Positions 1 through 10,642 of a DNA stretch of 59,314 nucleotides are shown here, one piece after another. Both the position numbers and the translations under genes were made by a program. Source of the stretch: Dimargaris cristalligena (lineage: Eukaryota > Kickxellomycota > Dimargaritomycetes > Dimargaritales > Dimargaritaceae); assembly GCA_027576995.1 (NCBI GenBank), contig JANBQC010000102.1, positions 1 through 59,314 on the forward strand. Direction: 5' to 3'. The notes beneath the pieces were generated by a model that was given only the letters and a program-made list of their open reading frames with translations, did no database searches and was not told the origin of the DNA. How positions within the stretch are numbered: position 1 is the stretch's first letter; the number at the start of each line of letters is the position of its first letter.

Positions 1-1544
1 AATCTGTTGGATGAGGCAAAAATCACTGGTTAAAAACGATTATCCTACATATTTCCCCATACGTGCATCATTCAAAACCTTATACAGCTACACTGAATTC
101 CACCCATATTCTTCTCGTATATCTACTCCACTTATTCTGCCCCGGTATGTATGGCTGGTTACACTTTCCCCTCAGTCTTTTAGTATATAAGGGCATTGAG
201 ACTTTTAGCGTTCTATAATTGATAAAATCTCTAAAGTTTCCAAAACTACTATGCCTTTTTTCGCATAAAGGCACCCCAATAATGGACCAACTTAGTTCGA
301 TGGTTAATGGTATGAATGATTTGGCTATTATATTTCTAGATAGCAGGCCAGTCGGAAAACTTGACCCATATTTTACCGACCACTAATATTATCGATTTTT
401 TTGACACTCGACGGAACTATTTAACTAGGCCATACCCGCTAGGGTACTACTAGTAACGTCACTATACATTTCCCCCCGAATTTAGGCAAGTCGACTTTAT
501 CGTACACCCGATAAAAATTCATTGGCGCTATTAAATGTATTGTCAAAATAAATGCCCCGTTGTAGGGCAGCCTGCCACTTTGTTATATATATATTATGAG
601 ACAATGGAAAACCAATCCAGCTGGATTAAGGCATTCCTAAATTGCATCAAGTATTTAATTTTGCCAAGCAGTAGTTTTACCCGACAAATCGGGAGTTTTA
701 TTATATATTTTAGCTGAGTTTAGCGCCTATTCACCAATTAATATTCACGATACAGATTTTCATCAAACTGATTTACTGATGGCAGGACTGACCCATAAAT
801 TATAGTCCAAAATGGGAACTTCGGCCAATAGATAAGATGGAAACAAAAAAAAAAGGAACAAACTGAAAATAGTAATGGTTCAAGGCGAAATGGGATTTGG
901 TAAAAGAAAAGGAGGGGGAGGGAGCACACATGTTGGTCACAAACAGATGAATGTACGGAGTGCAGGAGGCAGGGTAGAAAGTGAAGGGAGGGGGTTAGGG
1001 TATTGAGAACTAACTGAACCAAATAAAAAACACACAAAACCGCAAATATCGTTAATGAGGGGGTTCAATAGGGACATGCATAATGGATATGTGATTAACA
1101 ACTGAATAATTGGAATGGTAAGAAAAGAAGTGAGCTGCAATGTTGGAAATAAAAGGTTGATTGGTGAGAAGCGAACGATATCTGTAATACCGATATAGTA
1201 TTAGAAACTTCCGCAGAAGATAGCACCAAAAAGTAGGAACTGTTATCAAAATAAATATTATATAATAAGCTGGGCAATATCGATAACTAAAGTAATAAAA
1301 ATAATAAAGGGCAAATATCAAAACAACCCCGAAATGGAACAGCGGCAGTCAAGGGGGTAGAGAGAGGGTCCAGGGAAGGGGAGAGGTAGGACAGGAATTC
1401 CTATTGTTAAGCGAAATAGCTCAGGGGGATGTTAAGGAGGGGGAGGAGCGGGGACGAGGGGGCTGAATAAAAGAAGTGGTACATGAGCCATAGGAAGTAA
1501 CGGCTATAGAATACATGAACCCACCTACACTACCCTCCCACTTA
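1..1544. other. Intergenic, no supported gene
   Basis: I see no coding region here. The first 900 bases are AT-rich with stops in all frames. From about 900 to 1540 the plus strand is purine-rich (A/G runs), so its complement gives only low-complexity Leu/Pro/Ser/Phe-rich frames. It lies downstream of the minus-strand DHHC gene and probably holds that gene's 3' UTR at its right edge. Confidence 0.6.
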
Positions 1545-3335
1545 CTAATTCCAGGAGTAATCGGAGCCGGCGGTAGCGGGTCTTCCCACATCCGCGTTCG
1601 GATCGATCCATTCCCGCCAATCCACGGGGGCTTCCGGACGCGGGCGACACAGGACGTAGAAGAAATTTGAGATGAAGGACGACCCGTGGCCAAACGGACT
1701 CGTATACCGCCGCCGTCCACTGGTGTAAGATGATTTGATTTGTTCGTGGGTGGTCAAATTCCGGCTCATCAAGTACGCATGGTACGCCGTCAGGCCCCCC
1801 ACGGACCAAAAGAAAACAAAGGTGTAAATGACCAGGACCAGGGATACGGGGGTTTGGCCCAGATTCTGGCCAAAGGAAATGGGGCGGCCCAAGCCGTCGG
1901 TTTCGTGGCGTACCACCGGTTTGAGCAGGTGCCAGAGGGAGCAGGAGAAGACGTAGGCGCAGAGCGCGGTGGTGGAGGCTACGAAAATGAAGAAGTAGCG
2001 GTAATTACGGCGTCCCACGCAGGTATTGAGCCAGACGCAGTGGTGGTCTTCGTTTTCGACGCACATGTTGCACTGCCGGCAGTGTGAGGCCCGCGGGGGT
2101 CGATAAATACGGCACGTGTCGCAGTATTTGAGACGAATAGGAATCCCGTGAATCAGGACCTGTTTAGTCGTATGGGGGGCGTACACGAAGGAGGGGTCGG
2201 CGCTAATGAAGTTCGGGTGCATCGGAGGCACAGGTCCGCTGGACCGACCCATGCTACCACCCCCGGGACCGTACTGGGCCGATGACGACGACATGCCCGG
2301 GCCGATGGTGGAGCCGACCGTAGCGCCCGCCCAGGTAGGCTCCCCCGCCGTGACGTAACTCAGGGGGTCGGCATGGAGATTTTGGGGCAGAATACCAGGG
2401 TCCGTCCAGGAGGTGCGGAACATATTACTGTATACGAGTAGGGTCAAGTAGCCGAAGACCACCACCAGAGCGGGGTGGACATCGTGCCACAAGAACGAGC
2501 ACTCAAATACACAGAAAAGGACCACGGGAATGGCAATCAGGACGATACCGATAAGGAAAGGGACCACGGTGGTGGCCGTCACCAGCCGGCCTCTGAAGAG
2601 GAAATGAATTTGCCGTCCCCCCTTCACTTGGTACCGGCGGCGGTAGTGAGCTGGGACTACGACTGTTCCTGAAGTAGTCCCAGCAGGGGGTGGAGGTGGA
2701 TGATGCTGATAGGACGCGGACGGGGTTGGGGAACGGGAGCGGGAAGGGGGGGCAGTCAGGGGTTCGGCCAAAGCGGAGGGGGTGAGAGTAGTAGTGGTAA
2801 GGTGTGGGGCCGCGGCTAGTGAGGAGAAAGACGTTGTTGTTGGCAGCACAGACCCGGAACGCGGTGGGATGTGCAGTGGTTGGACTTCGTCATACGAAGT
2901 GGGGGACGAGGATAAGAGACCCTCCAACGACGATTTCCCTAGGACGGCCGACGGCAGCGTAACCGCCGGTGATGTTTGGCGGCGACCGATGGGCAATGGC
3001 TGCTGGGGCGGTGGTCCTAGGGAATTGGACAGGCCGAGGTCCACTTGGGGGTCCATCGCGAGAGCCTGGAAGATGCTTTGGTTGGCGTCGGGGCTCAGTA
3101 ACGCCGGGGTAGCACCTATGCCGGGCGATAGGGGACTCCACCGTCGACTAGCGGCCGTGGTGTTAGTGTTGGTGTGCGTAGTGCTGTTAGTAGTAGAAGA
3201 AGACAAAGAACCCCCCGTGGTGGCCAGGGGGGTCAGTAGGAGCGGCTGGAGGGCGGGGGGCTTTTTGGACGACCAGGCGCGGGGCGGCGACTCGGGAGCG
3301 TCTTCGGCCGCACCTGGGTCGTCGGGAAAGCGCAT
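1545..3335 (-). CDS. erf2: DHHC palmitoyltransferase, Erf2-like
   Basis: Predicted protein S-acyltransferase of the zDHHC family, an ER/Golgi integral membrane enzyme that transfers palmitate to substrate cysteines; in yeast Erf2 with Erf4 modifies Ras. The protein is 596 aa from the first ATG (3335); upstream codons in frame begin only with non-ATG triplets. Residues 1-240 are Ser/Thr/Pro/Gly-rich and low complexity. Two hydrophobic segments lie near residues 255-310, followed by a DPG motif (SWTDPGILP), a cysteine-rich domain (YCDTCRIYRPPRASHC), the catalytic DHHC at about 430-433 (DHHCVWLNTCVGRRNYRYF), then two more membrane segments and a TTxE-type motif (LTTHEQIKS) near residue 527. A Gly/Ser-rich insertion falls between DPG and the cysteine-rich domain. 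Single exon ending in TAG. The long disordered N-terminus, DPG and TTxE fit fungal Erf2 rather than Akr1 (no ankyrin repeats). Family assignment is secure; Erf2 orthology is inferred. Confidence 0.93.
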   Translation of the reverse strand: MRFPDDPGAAEDAPESPPRAWSSKKPPALQPLLLTPLATTGGSLSSSTTNSTTHTNTNTTAASRRWSPLSPGIGATPALLSPDANQSIFQALAMDPQVDLGLSNSLGPPPQQPLPIGRRQTSPAVTLPSAVLGKSSLEGLLSSSPTSYDEVQPLHIPPRSGSVLPTTTSFSSLAAAPHLTTTTLTPSALAEPLTAPPSRSRSPTPSASYQHHPPPPPAGTTSGTVVVPAHYRRRYQVKGGRQIHFLFRGRLVTATTVVPFLIGIVLIAIPVVLFCVFECSFLWHDVHPALVVVFGYLTLLVYSNMFRTSWTDPGILPQNLHADPLSYVTAGEPTWAGATVGSTIGPGMSSSSAQYGPGGGSMGRSSGPVPPMHPNFISADPSFVYAPHTTKQVLIHGIPIRLKYCDTCRIYRPPRASHCRQCNMCVENEDHHCVWLNTCVGRRNYRYFFIFVASTTALCAYVFSCSLWHLLKPVVRHETDGLGRPISFGQNLGQTPVSLVLVIYTFVFFWSVGGLTAYHAYLMSRNLTTHEQIKSSYTSGRRRYTSPFGHGSSFISNFFYVLCRPRPEAPVDWREWIDPNADVGRPATAGSDYSWN

Positions 3336-4356
3336 GACGAGGTGGGTGGGGGCAATACCGGGGCTGCTGCGCAAAGTGCGAGTGTGTGTATAATTGAGGG
3401 AGGGGTATGTATAAATGGAGGACGCCCTTTGTCGCCAATCAAGAGGCTATGTAACCCCACTGGGAATGCCAATAAAGACTAGACGATAAGTTAGTTGGGA
3501 TAAAAGCACTATCTAGCTAGTAGCATTTGTGTATTGAGGTATTTACGAGAGTGTATATATATATATATAGGACGCATAGAAGAGTGAAAAAAAAACTAGT
3601 AGGCAGTTGCTTGATAAACTAAGAGTGAATCCGCGGAGGAAGTGAATGGCCCTTTTGAAGGGTAAGCCATGGGAAGGGGGGGTGGAAAGAGGGGGAGGCC
3701 AATAAAGCTTGCCAAAAACGAGCTTCAGTAGTGCGGGGGGGGGTGTGGGGTAAGAGAACAGAAAGGGTCAATTGGGGATGGTTCCACTGTGAACTCGGAA
3801 GACGACGGTCCGTCGGTTGTCGAATGCTTGTATAAGTCAGTATACAATTATATATAATTATTAATAGAGGAGTGTTAAAGGAATGACGGACAAGAGCTAA
3901 AGGAAGTTCAGACGGAGAATACAATATGGGGCTGGCCACCCCCTCTGTTCTGTTCTAACAGACGAACGTTCAATTGAGAAGGGAATGACAACCAACGTGG
4001 GGTAAACAATAACCACAGCCAGCAAGCAAAGTCCGCCAGGGCTTCAGTATCCAGAAGCAGGGCTGGAACCATCTCCGCCCTCCCCCTTGGACTTGCACTT
4101 GGACTTGGTGGATTCTCCCCCCCCTCCCTTCACCCACTAGCAGCCAAATGTCGGTGGGCCCTGAGGAAAATGGGTGTGGCTACTATTCGTGCATTCTTCA
4201 AGCCGCCGTAATATGGCAAGGGGGAAGAAGAGTCGTTTAATATGGAGAGGGAGAGGGGGAAATGGCCCTCTCCTCTTCATTCTCGGCTGGGTGTTTTTTG
4301 AAGAGTTTCACCCTACCCTACTTCTCCCAGTTGTGTCTATTTCTGTGTTCGCTACC
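3336..4356. other. Intergenic between divergent genes
   Basis: This is the shared upstream region of the DHHC gene (minus) and the small two-exon gene (plus). It contains a (TA)n tract at 3554-3569 and purine-rich stretches. I see no other gene. The frames open here on the minus strand are low-complexity Pro/Ser/Leu-rich. Confidence 0.55.
3554..3569. repeat. (TA)n microsatellite
   Basis: Eight TA units in the divergent intergenic region. Similar 16-21 bp TA tracts recur between genes across the window. Confidence 0.95.
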
Positions 4357-4843
4357 ATGTCGACCGATTTCGCCGACGAAGAGCTACTGGCGCTTGTCCA
4401 GTTATCTACCACCTCCAACGACCTGCCCCAATTCGCCCTACCCAGCCCCGCCGCCACTCGCATTCCCATGGGCCGCTCACCGCTTGACGGTAAGTAGTCC
4501 ACAGTTCGACAGCCTTCGAAGCAAACTTCCAACCCTATTTGTTGACCAAGCTTTCGGAACTTCCCTCCTACCACCGAGAGCCACAACAGGGTTCCGTGCT
4601 ATTCCAAGGGTTCGTGTATAACCCGGGCGCACCTACCTATATTACCTTGATAGTCGGCCTATTTATTTCATTATTCACCACTGCTCACTCACTCAGCTCA
4701 CTCTCATATAAATTACCCGCTACCAAACGGCCCCTTCCGTAGAAGCCCACACCAATATTATGGCTGACTTGAAGCGCCTGGTAGCCGAGCTCGAGGACGA
4801 CCGGTGGCAGTTCGAAACTAAGCCCGAAATGATCATATTTTAA
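4357..4843 (+). CDS. Small two-exon protein, 77 aa, unknown function
   Basis: Not recognised as a named family. Exon 1 is 4357-4489 (ATG in a good context, ctaccATG), intron 4490-4742, exon 2 4743-4843. The donor is GTAAGT and the acceptor is TAG followed by AAG, so a second acceptor three bases downstream (exon from 4746) keeps the frame and removes one Glu. The joined frame gives an acidic N-terminus (MSTDFADEELLALVQLS), a Pro/Ala/Ser linker and a charged helical C-terminus (NIMADLKRLVAELEDDRWQF) ending in TAA at 4843. The sharp change from coding-like to AT-rich sequence at both splice sites, and frame restoration across them, support the model. No signal peptide or membrane segment. Its 3' end converges on the DCAF6-like gene, leaving 276 bases between stops. 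The helix looks like a small subunit's interaction segment, but I cannot assign a complex. Confidence 0.68.
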
Positions 4844-5119
4844 AAAAGACCGTTTTATTGACCCTAGAATAATAATACTAGCCCAAAGTAAAATGAATAG
4901 GACATAAAAGTACATGGCGCGCTCTAAACAAAATTGTAGGAAATATAGAGAGTGGGGGGGGGGGTTCTGGTTTAAATCGGCCAGGAAGACGCGAGTCTCC
5001 GAAGCGAGTAATAAAATGCATAATTGAGTAGAATACAGTCCATAATGTATTGGAATACACGAACCAGCCAAAAAACAAAGGATTGCCTCTTTGCAAAATA
5101 TAGCATATCCCCAGGGCGA

Positions 5120-8100
5120 TTATAAATTATCACCCGCATGGTCAGAGCCCTGCGAATGGCTAGTAGAACCAAACCCAAGGTCGGCATATAAGTCATGAAC
5201 CGCCGCAATGGTCTCGGGTAAAGCACCTCCATCCACGGAGTCCGAGCTCGACCCCGATGTTAATTCGGATTCCGATGGGGTCCCGGAATAGGTTCCCAGT
5301 TCCAGCGCTGACGACCCGCTGCTATCGCTACTATGGCCAACCAGGTTGAACAATAGCCCATCGGACCATACGGCCTGGGATAGCTCCCGGATCTGCTGGA
5401 CCCGATTACGCAGGATAATTTCCCCCTCGCGCCCGAGTAAGCTGGGCGAAAAGTACGGGAATTCAGGTGGAATGGGTTCCGTCCGTTGGGATGGGTCACC
5501 ACCACCACCACCACCGGTGGCAGCGTATCTGCTATTGCTCTGGTCGACGACCCGTCCATTCCGCATTATAGTAAAAATGGGGGCGGGTGTTCCGTTCGTG
5601 TGCATGTTCGTGGAGGTCACCGCTGCTCCATCACCCACCCGCACATTCTCACCCTCAGACGCACCCCCTTGACGGGCCGTTTCCAGCCCACCCTTTCCGT
5701 ACCACGCGTAATACGGGCAATCGTGTCTCTGGTAGGGCGCCATAATTTTAATCGTATCGTCAATGCCCGACACAGCCAAATACGGTAAGGTCGGATGACC
5801 CACCGCCACATTGACCACCTCGCCGTCCCCTTGAATCAGTTGGGCCAGTCGCCCGGTGCGTTTGGTCCATAGGAATAAATTGCCGTCGTCACTGCCCGAC
5901 ATGACATATTCGTCGTGGGGCCCGAAGAACCCGACGTCTTTGGTGGTGAGCGCGTTGACGTGGCCGAAGTACTTCTGGATCGGTTGGGCCATGTCCACGG
6001 CGGCTTCGCGCTTAAAGGTGGTGGAACGGGGCCCACGGGTGCCCCACCGGCAGTCACGGAAAGCATCTTCGGAATCGACATCATCATCGTCCGTTTCGCT
6101 ATTAGGTTCGTCCTCGTCACTCTCAACATAGTCATCGGCGGGATAAGAGATTCCGCTATCATACCGCTCTTCAGATAGTCCCGCGAGTTCAATATCCGCG
6201 AATGTTGGCGACTCCCGGTGTCGATGGTAGGGGCGAATACGATCGTCATTAGTGTCGTCGACATCCATGGCCATGTCCTCCATATCGGCATCATCTAGGG
6301 AGTGGTTTTCATATTCGGTTATCCACTGGTCGCTTACATTGGTCGAAGACTGATGGGTATTGTTCTGAGCCTGCACAGTCGATGTCGGTTCCGAATAAAC
6401 CGAACCCGACCGGCGAGGGAGGACACGGTGGGAAGAGGTCTCACCATCGCCATCCGCTGGCACAGTGGGCTTAGGCACAGGCACATTGCCCAAATACAAT
6501 GCCAACGCCGGGAATGTCAGAGCCAGCTGGAGCACCCAGGCCAAGGGGGAATTTTGATCAATGATTCTCAAAAGCATGCTCCCTAGCTCCGGGTGCCATG
6601 GGAGGGCACGGTTACCGTCGGTATCACCATGACTGCCAGGACCGCTCCCCGTGGATGGTGAGTGGCTGGCTCTTTCCCCTAAGGGATTTTGGAGGAGTAG
6701 GGCGTAAGTGGCGAACGTATCCGCTGACAAACCCCAGTAGCCGGGATGAACGGGCCATGCGCCCTGGCGAATGGATTCCATGGTGGTTTCCCGCTCCGAA
6801 CTTTCGCGTTCCGACGCGGGAGAGGCACGACTACTAGATCTATTCTGGGTGCATTCGAATTCCGACCATAAAGCATCGATACCATCCTTCCATTGGCAAC
6901 CCCTGCCACTGCCACTGCCACTACGATTGCTATTTCTGGTGCTACCACTGTGTGGTAAACCTGAACTTCCGGCAGCGCTTCCGGAAAGGGAATCACTTCC
7001 GCCGTCCTGGAGAGGGGGGAGACACTGGCGAATGGGGAGTTGCACCGCCTTCCGGGCCCGGTCGATATCTTGGGTACAGCTTGACCGACGCTGGTAAGCA
7101 CTAATCGTTGCATCACCGTCTTCACCGGTGGGTTCGAGCAGATGCCACCAGGCCCGGTAGCTATAGGCGACGGACCGAACCAAGGCAATCATAGGATGGT
7201 GAACACTACTATCACTATTGGGTGACGATGACGGCCCACCTTCGTCCGTCCAATCGATACGGCTAGAACTTAACCCCGCGACGGACACATAGTTTGGGTT
7301 AAATATAATCCGCCGCTGGGCCATGTCCGCCTGAGCCAGAGTGTCGATGATATTATCGAGCCGATTCACCACATTCCCGAACTGCTGGTAATCAGCGGCA
7401 CTCACGACATCTTCATCGCGACTGAAGATTTCCCGAATTCGCGCCGCCGTGCCGGCCATAGTAGGAGTAGCGCCCGCCGGGGTGGGAACTACCAGTTGAA
7501 TACTCGCCTGGGTCTGGCGGTGAACTTCCCGGAGTAAGAAAAGGACTTTAAGTAGCTGATAGAAGGTCTCTTTGGTCATGAGCCACCGGCGGTACAGGGG
7601 TATGGGGGGGGCCGACGGACGGTTACCACCCTCTTCCCCTCCCCCTCTCATTTCCCCACCCCCCAATTCGGACCGGGAGTTAGACTGGGCATTCTCGCCC
7701 ACCCCGGTGGAACGGTCGACTATAGGAGGCCCGTGGGTGTTCGGGGTACTATTACTCGACCGGCTATGGTTAATCAGGTCCGCAATCCGCAAGTAGGCGT
7801 CATCCGCATGGCCCTGGAAGGCCGCCAAGGCGGCTTGGAGAAGGCAGGCCTCGATGGCCTGACTGGCTTCGGCCAACGGGGATGAATGGACACTATCACT
7901 ACTGCTGCTGTTTCGTCCTGCGGTAGTGTCTGTGACGTAAGGGGTCGTGGTGGTTGTGGTAGCCGACCGGGGTCGCCCACTGAGTGGAGAAAGGACGGTC
8001 ATGCCCGATATCCGACGATCCACTGGATGGGGGTGTCCTTCCGATCCAGAGGCTGGACTTCCACTTAGTGTCCCGCTGCCGCCGCCTAATTCCGCCGGTC

Positions 8101-9619
8101 GACCCGGGGATGATGCGGATCGACCCCGTCCCTGTAATAGGAACGAAAATCGGAAACCACCCCCGGGTGGGGGACGAGACGGTTGGGACAATGGCGTGGT
8201 CGTCGTCGGGGCTGCTGGTTCATTTAGGGAATGCCCCGGGCTTTCCGGAGGGGCGGATTGACCGCGAAGTCCCACCAACTCCTGGTACCGTGCCTGAGGG
8301 TGAATCCGACGGTGGGCTAAGGTGGGTACCGTTTCGTCGGTAGACCCACTTACACTTACACTGCCGACTGCCAACCGCTTGGGGCGCCGGGCAGCTGGTC
8401 CACCGGCCGCACTGGTAGCCGACAGGGCCGGTGACTGATGATCGCGGCGTTTTGCCCGCTGTGGAACGGTAGTCGTATCCATAGTAGTGGATGCCCGGTC
8501 TGAGTGGTTCCCCCCGGCCGAACCCGAGTTTGTGGACCGAATGTCGAATAAATACACACACTCGTGGGACCAACTGCCCAGCAGTTCATGGGGGTTGGTG
8601 CGACTGAAGGTCACGGCCGTTGGGAATATCGCCCGGGCGGACACGTCAATTTGCGGCGGGATAAAGCGCATGATACTCTGAGGGGGTAGGAGGTCCGACG
8701 AAGACAGAGATGAAGATGCAGATGAAGATAGTGAAGACGTCGGGCTATTGACGAGGACAGGAAGCATGCGTCGATCGTGGAGGAATGCGCAGGGGTAATT
8801 GGCGCCCCCCGAAGCCAGATAATTCTTATTGTGTTGGTTGAGGGCCAGCGTGGTGAGGTGGATACCGTAGTCGTGAAAATCCACCAACCATCGCGAACAG
8901 GGATCCGCCCGGTCCAACCTCGACCACGGCGGGCGGTGTCCGGGCGAAGTATTTGTGATGGCCGGGGCCGGGTGGTGATGCACCCTTTCCCTTAAATCAA
9001 ACTGACGAATCCGCCCGTCTTCCCCACATGATAAGAACACAAACGGGTTGTCGTCCTCGCATACAATCCGTTTAACGGGATCCCCGTGGCAAGTGTAAAC
9101 CTGCCGTAAGTTAAAAGGTGGGGACTGCGACGGCGTTGGGGCGGAATGGGTGGATCGACCTAATGCAGCCGTCGTCGACGATAGCCCCGGCGGGAACTCA
9201 AAACTCGTGATATCGCGGTGCAGGTCGTGCACCAAAATCTGGCCATCTAACGACGCACTCACAACGACAGAGTCCCCGGTACAGGGCATAAACCGGGCAC
9301 TGAATATATTGGCCTGGTGGCGGGTCGGGTAGCGGGCCACCAGTTCGTAGTCCCGGTCCGAACGCCACAGGCCTAACGTCGTGTCATCGGAACCCGAAAG
9401 AAGTAATTGGCCCGTACTGGACCAGGCCAGAGTATTGACACAGCCGGTGTGACCACCACCACTCTCCCGCCCACTGCCGTTCGGACCGCCAAGAACGTGG
9501 GTAATGTGTAACTGTCGGATGGTGTTGGCATCTTCGTAGACGGCATTGGTAAACGCCGTCGGTGGAGTGGGACGTATGCCGCGCTGGGTCAGGCGTTGGG
9601 CAACAGCCGAACTGGCCAT
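5120..9619 (-). CDS. DCAF6-like WD40-repeat protein, 1499 aa
   Basis: Predicted DDB1-CUL4-associated factor-type substrate receptor, resembling animal DCAF6/IQWD1. Single exon, ATG at 9619, TAA at 5120-5122. WD40 repeats occupy about residues 50-360: HTGCVNTLAWSSTGQLLLSG, then a repeat ending in ILVHDL, then one ending RQFDLRER near 208, then FLHDRRM and LFDIRS near 357. FDLR and FDIR are variants of the WDxR motif used to bind DDB1. A Ser/Pro/Gly-rich region with many homopolymers follows (about 380-1080), with a more structured patch around YRRWLMTKETFYQLLKVLF. An acidic tract (DSEDEP/DDDD type) near 1130-1180 precedes the final WD repeats (about 1206-1290; YVMSGSDDGNLFLW and YLAVSGIDDTIKIM), which are highly typical of DCAF6. 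The C-terminus is again low complexity. Splitting of the propeller between N- and C-terminal blocks is characteristic of this family; the length is well above the animal protein because of the insertions. Confidence 0.88.
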   Translation of the reverse strand: MASSAVAQRLTQRGIRPTPPTAFTNAVYEDANTIRQLHITHVLGGPNGSGRESGGGHTGCVNTLAWSSTGQLLLSGSDDTTLGLWRSDRDYELVARYPTRHQANIFSARFMPCTGDSVVVSASLDGQILVHDLHRDITSFEFPPGLSSTTAALGRSTHSAPTPSQSPPFNLRQVYTCHGDPVKRIVCEDDNPFVFLSCGEDGRIRQFDLRERVHHHPAPAITNTSPGHRPPWSRLDRADPCSRWLVDFHDYGIHLTTLALNQHNKNYLASGGANYPCAFLHDRRMLPVLVNSPTSSLSSSASSSLSSSDLLPPQSIMRFIPPQIDVSARAIFPTAVTFSRTNPHELLGSWSHECVYLFDIRSTNSGSAGGNHSDRASTTMDTTTVPQRAKRRDHQSPALSATSAAGGPAARRPKRLAVGSVSVSGSTDETVPTLAHRRIHPQARYQELVGLRGQSAPPESPGHSLNEPAAPTTTTPLSQPSRPPPGGGFRFSFLLQGRGRSASSPGRPAELGGGSGTLSGSPASGSEGHPHPVDRRISGMTVLSPLSGRPRSATTTTTTPYVTDTTAGRNSSSSDSVHSSPLAEASQAIEACLLQAALAAFQGHADDAYLRIADLINHSRSSNSTPNTHGPPIVDRSTGVGENAQSNSRSELGGGEMRGGGEEGGNRPSAPPIPLYRRWLMTKETFYQLLKVLFLLREVHRQTQASIQLVVPTPAGATPTMAGTAARIREIFSRDEDVVSAADYQQFGNVVNRLDNIIDTLAQADMAQRRIIFNPNYVSVAGLSSSRIDWTDEGGPSSSPNSDSSVHHPMIALVRSVAYSYRAWWHLLEPTGEDGDATISAYQRRSSCTQDIDRARKAVQLPIRQCLPPLQDGGSDSLSGSAAGSSGLPHSGSTRNSNRSGSGSGRGCQWKDGIDALWSEFECTQNRSSSRASPASERESSERETTMESIRQGAWPVHPGYWGLSADTFATYALLLQNPLGERASHSPSTGSGPGSHGDTDGNRALPWHPELGSMLLRIIDQNSPLAWVLQLALTFPALALYLGNVPVPKPTVPADGDGETSSHRVLPRRSGSVYSEPTSTVQAQNNTHQSSTNVSDQWITEYENHSLDDADMEDMAMDVDDTNDDRIRPYHRHRESPTFADIELAGLSEERYDSGISYPADDYVESDEDEPNSETDDDDVDSEDAFRDCRWGTRGPRSTTFKREAAVDMAQPIQKYFGHVNALTTKDVGFFGPHDEYVMSGSDDGNLFLWTKRTGRLAQLIQGDGEVVNVAVGHPTLPYLAVSGIDDTIKIMAPYQRHDCPYYAWYGKGGLETARQGGASEGENVRVGDGAAVTSTNMHTNGTPAPIFTIMRNGRVVDQSNSRYAATGGGGGGDPSQRTEPIPPEFPYFSPSLLGREGEIILRNRVQQIRELSQAVWSDGLLFNLVGHSSDSSGSSALELGTYSGTPSESELTSGSSSDSVDGGALPETIAAVHDLYADLGFGSTSHSQGSDHAGDNL

Positions 9620-9840
9620 GGCGGGTTACAAAAAAAAAATAGAGGGAGGGGTGTGGGCGAGAAGGTGCGACAGCGGGAAGGCGGGTTCGAATTTGGCCGA
9701 GGAATTATGGTGTGCTCGCTTGCGAAGGACTGGCGGTAGTACAAATGAGGTAATAGGAGTGAGGAGTAGTACTGCGAGTGCCCGAGGTGGGGGGGAATCT
9801 AGCTCTGGCTAGTAGTCGAGTTAGCAGGGTCGGATGAAAA

Positions 9841-9861
9841 ATATATATATATATATATATA
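9841..9861. repeat. (TA)n microsatellite
   Basis: Ten AT units just upstream of the DCAF6-like gene start. Confidence 0.95.
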
Positions 9862-10537
9862 CGGGATAGCTCAGGCTGCTACTCTGAGGTCTCTTGGAAG
9901 GCAAGGCGGCCAAGTCTTCCGAGTCAAGAAAATTCTATGGCTTATCGTGAATGAGAGGGGTAGAAGTTGAATAGAGAAGAACAAGGAATAGATACTGAGA
10001 AGCGACCATCGGTGAAGGTCACTTAATAATCAATTACGAAGTTTGGCGTGGTGGCTATTGAAGAGCCCATATGGACTGTGGAAAGAATTAACCGTACATA
10101 TATATATACAGGTGGTGGCGATCAAAGTAAAATGACTTGGAGGAAAATCACGACGGCGTTTGGATAAAGAATACAGCACTAATGTAATGACCATACCCCA
10201 GTAGTTAGTAGTTGTTAGTCACCAGCCTGCTTAATTTGTAGTAAGGCGTAGCAAATATAGGAGAATAAATCAACGAGCCATGCCAGCTTATCGGTTAAAC
10301 CCGGAGGCGTCACTATATATTACCCGCTTATTATATATATATACTATGTCAAACCAGCCAAGTCACTGCCCGCTTAATTGATCACAAGGCTGGCAAATGA
10401 CCGGCACCCCCCCTCTCGGCTAATTTCCGGTGCCTCACACACATTCCAACACCCACCCAACCCAGCCCCACGCCAATCTAATCTTATTTGATAAACGCCC
10501 GTCACCAACCACCATGATGTGGGGGGGGGAGCGAAGC

Positions 10538-10642
10538 AAGTCAGGGCAAGTCAGGGCAAGTTGCCAGTTAGTCAGTTCGCTAGTCACTTAGTCAGTTTTA
10601 GTCAGTTAGTCAGTCAGTTAGTTAGTTAGTTAGTTAATTTAG
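10538..10642. repeat. AGTCAGT/AGTTAGTT degenerate simple repeat
   Basis: Starts with two copies of a CAAGTCAGGG-type unit, continues as variants of TAGTCAGT and ends as a (GTTA)n run. It looks like replication-slippage sequence and has no coding potential. Confidence 0.85.

Noticed and set aside
2782..3393. 203-codon plus-strand frame opposite the DHHC gene
   Set aside because: Shadow of the GC-rich low-complexity N-terminus of the DHHC protein.
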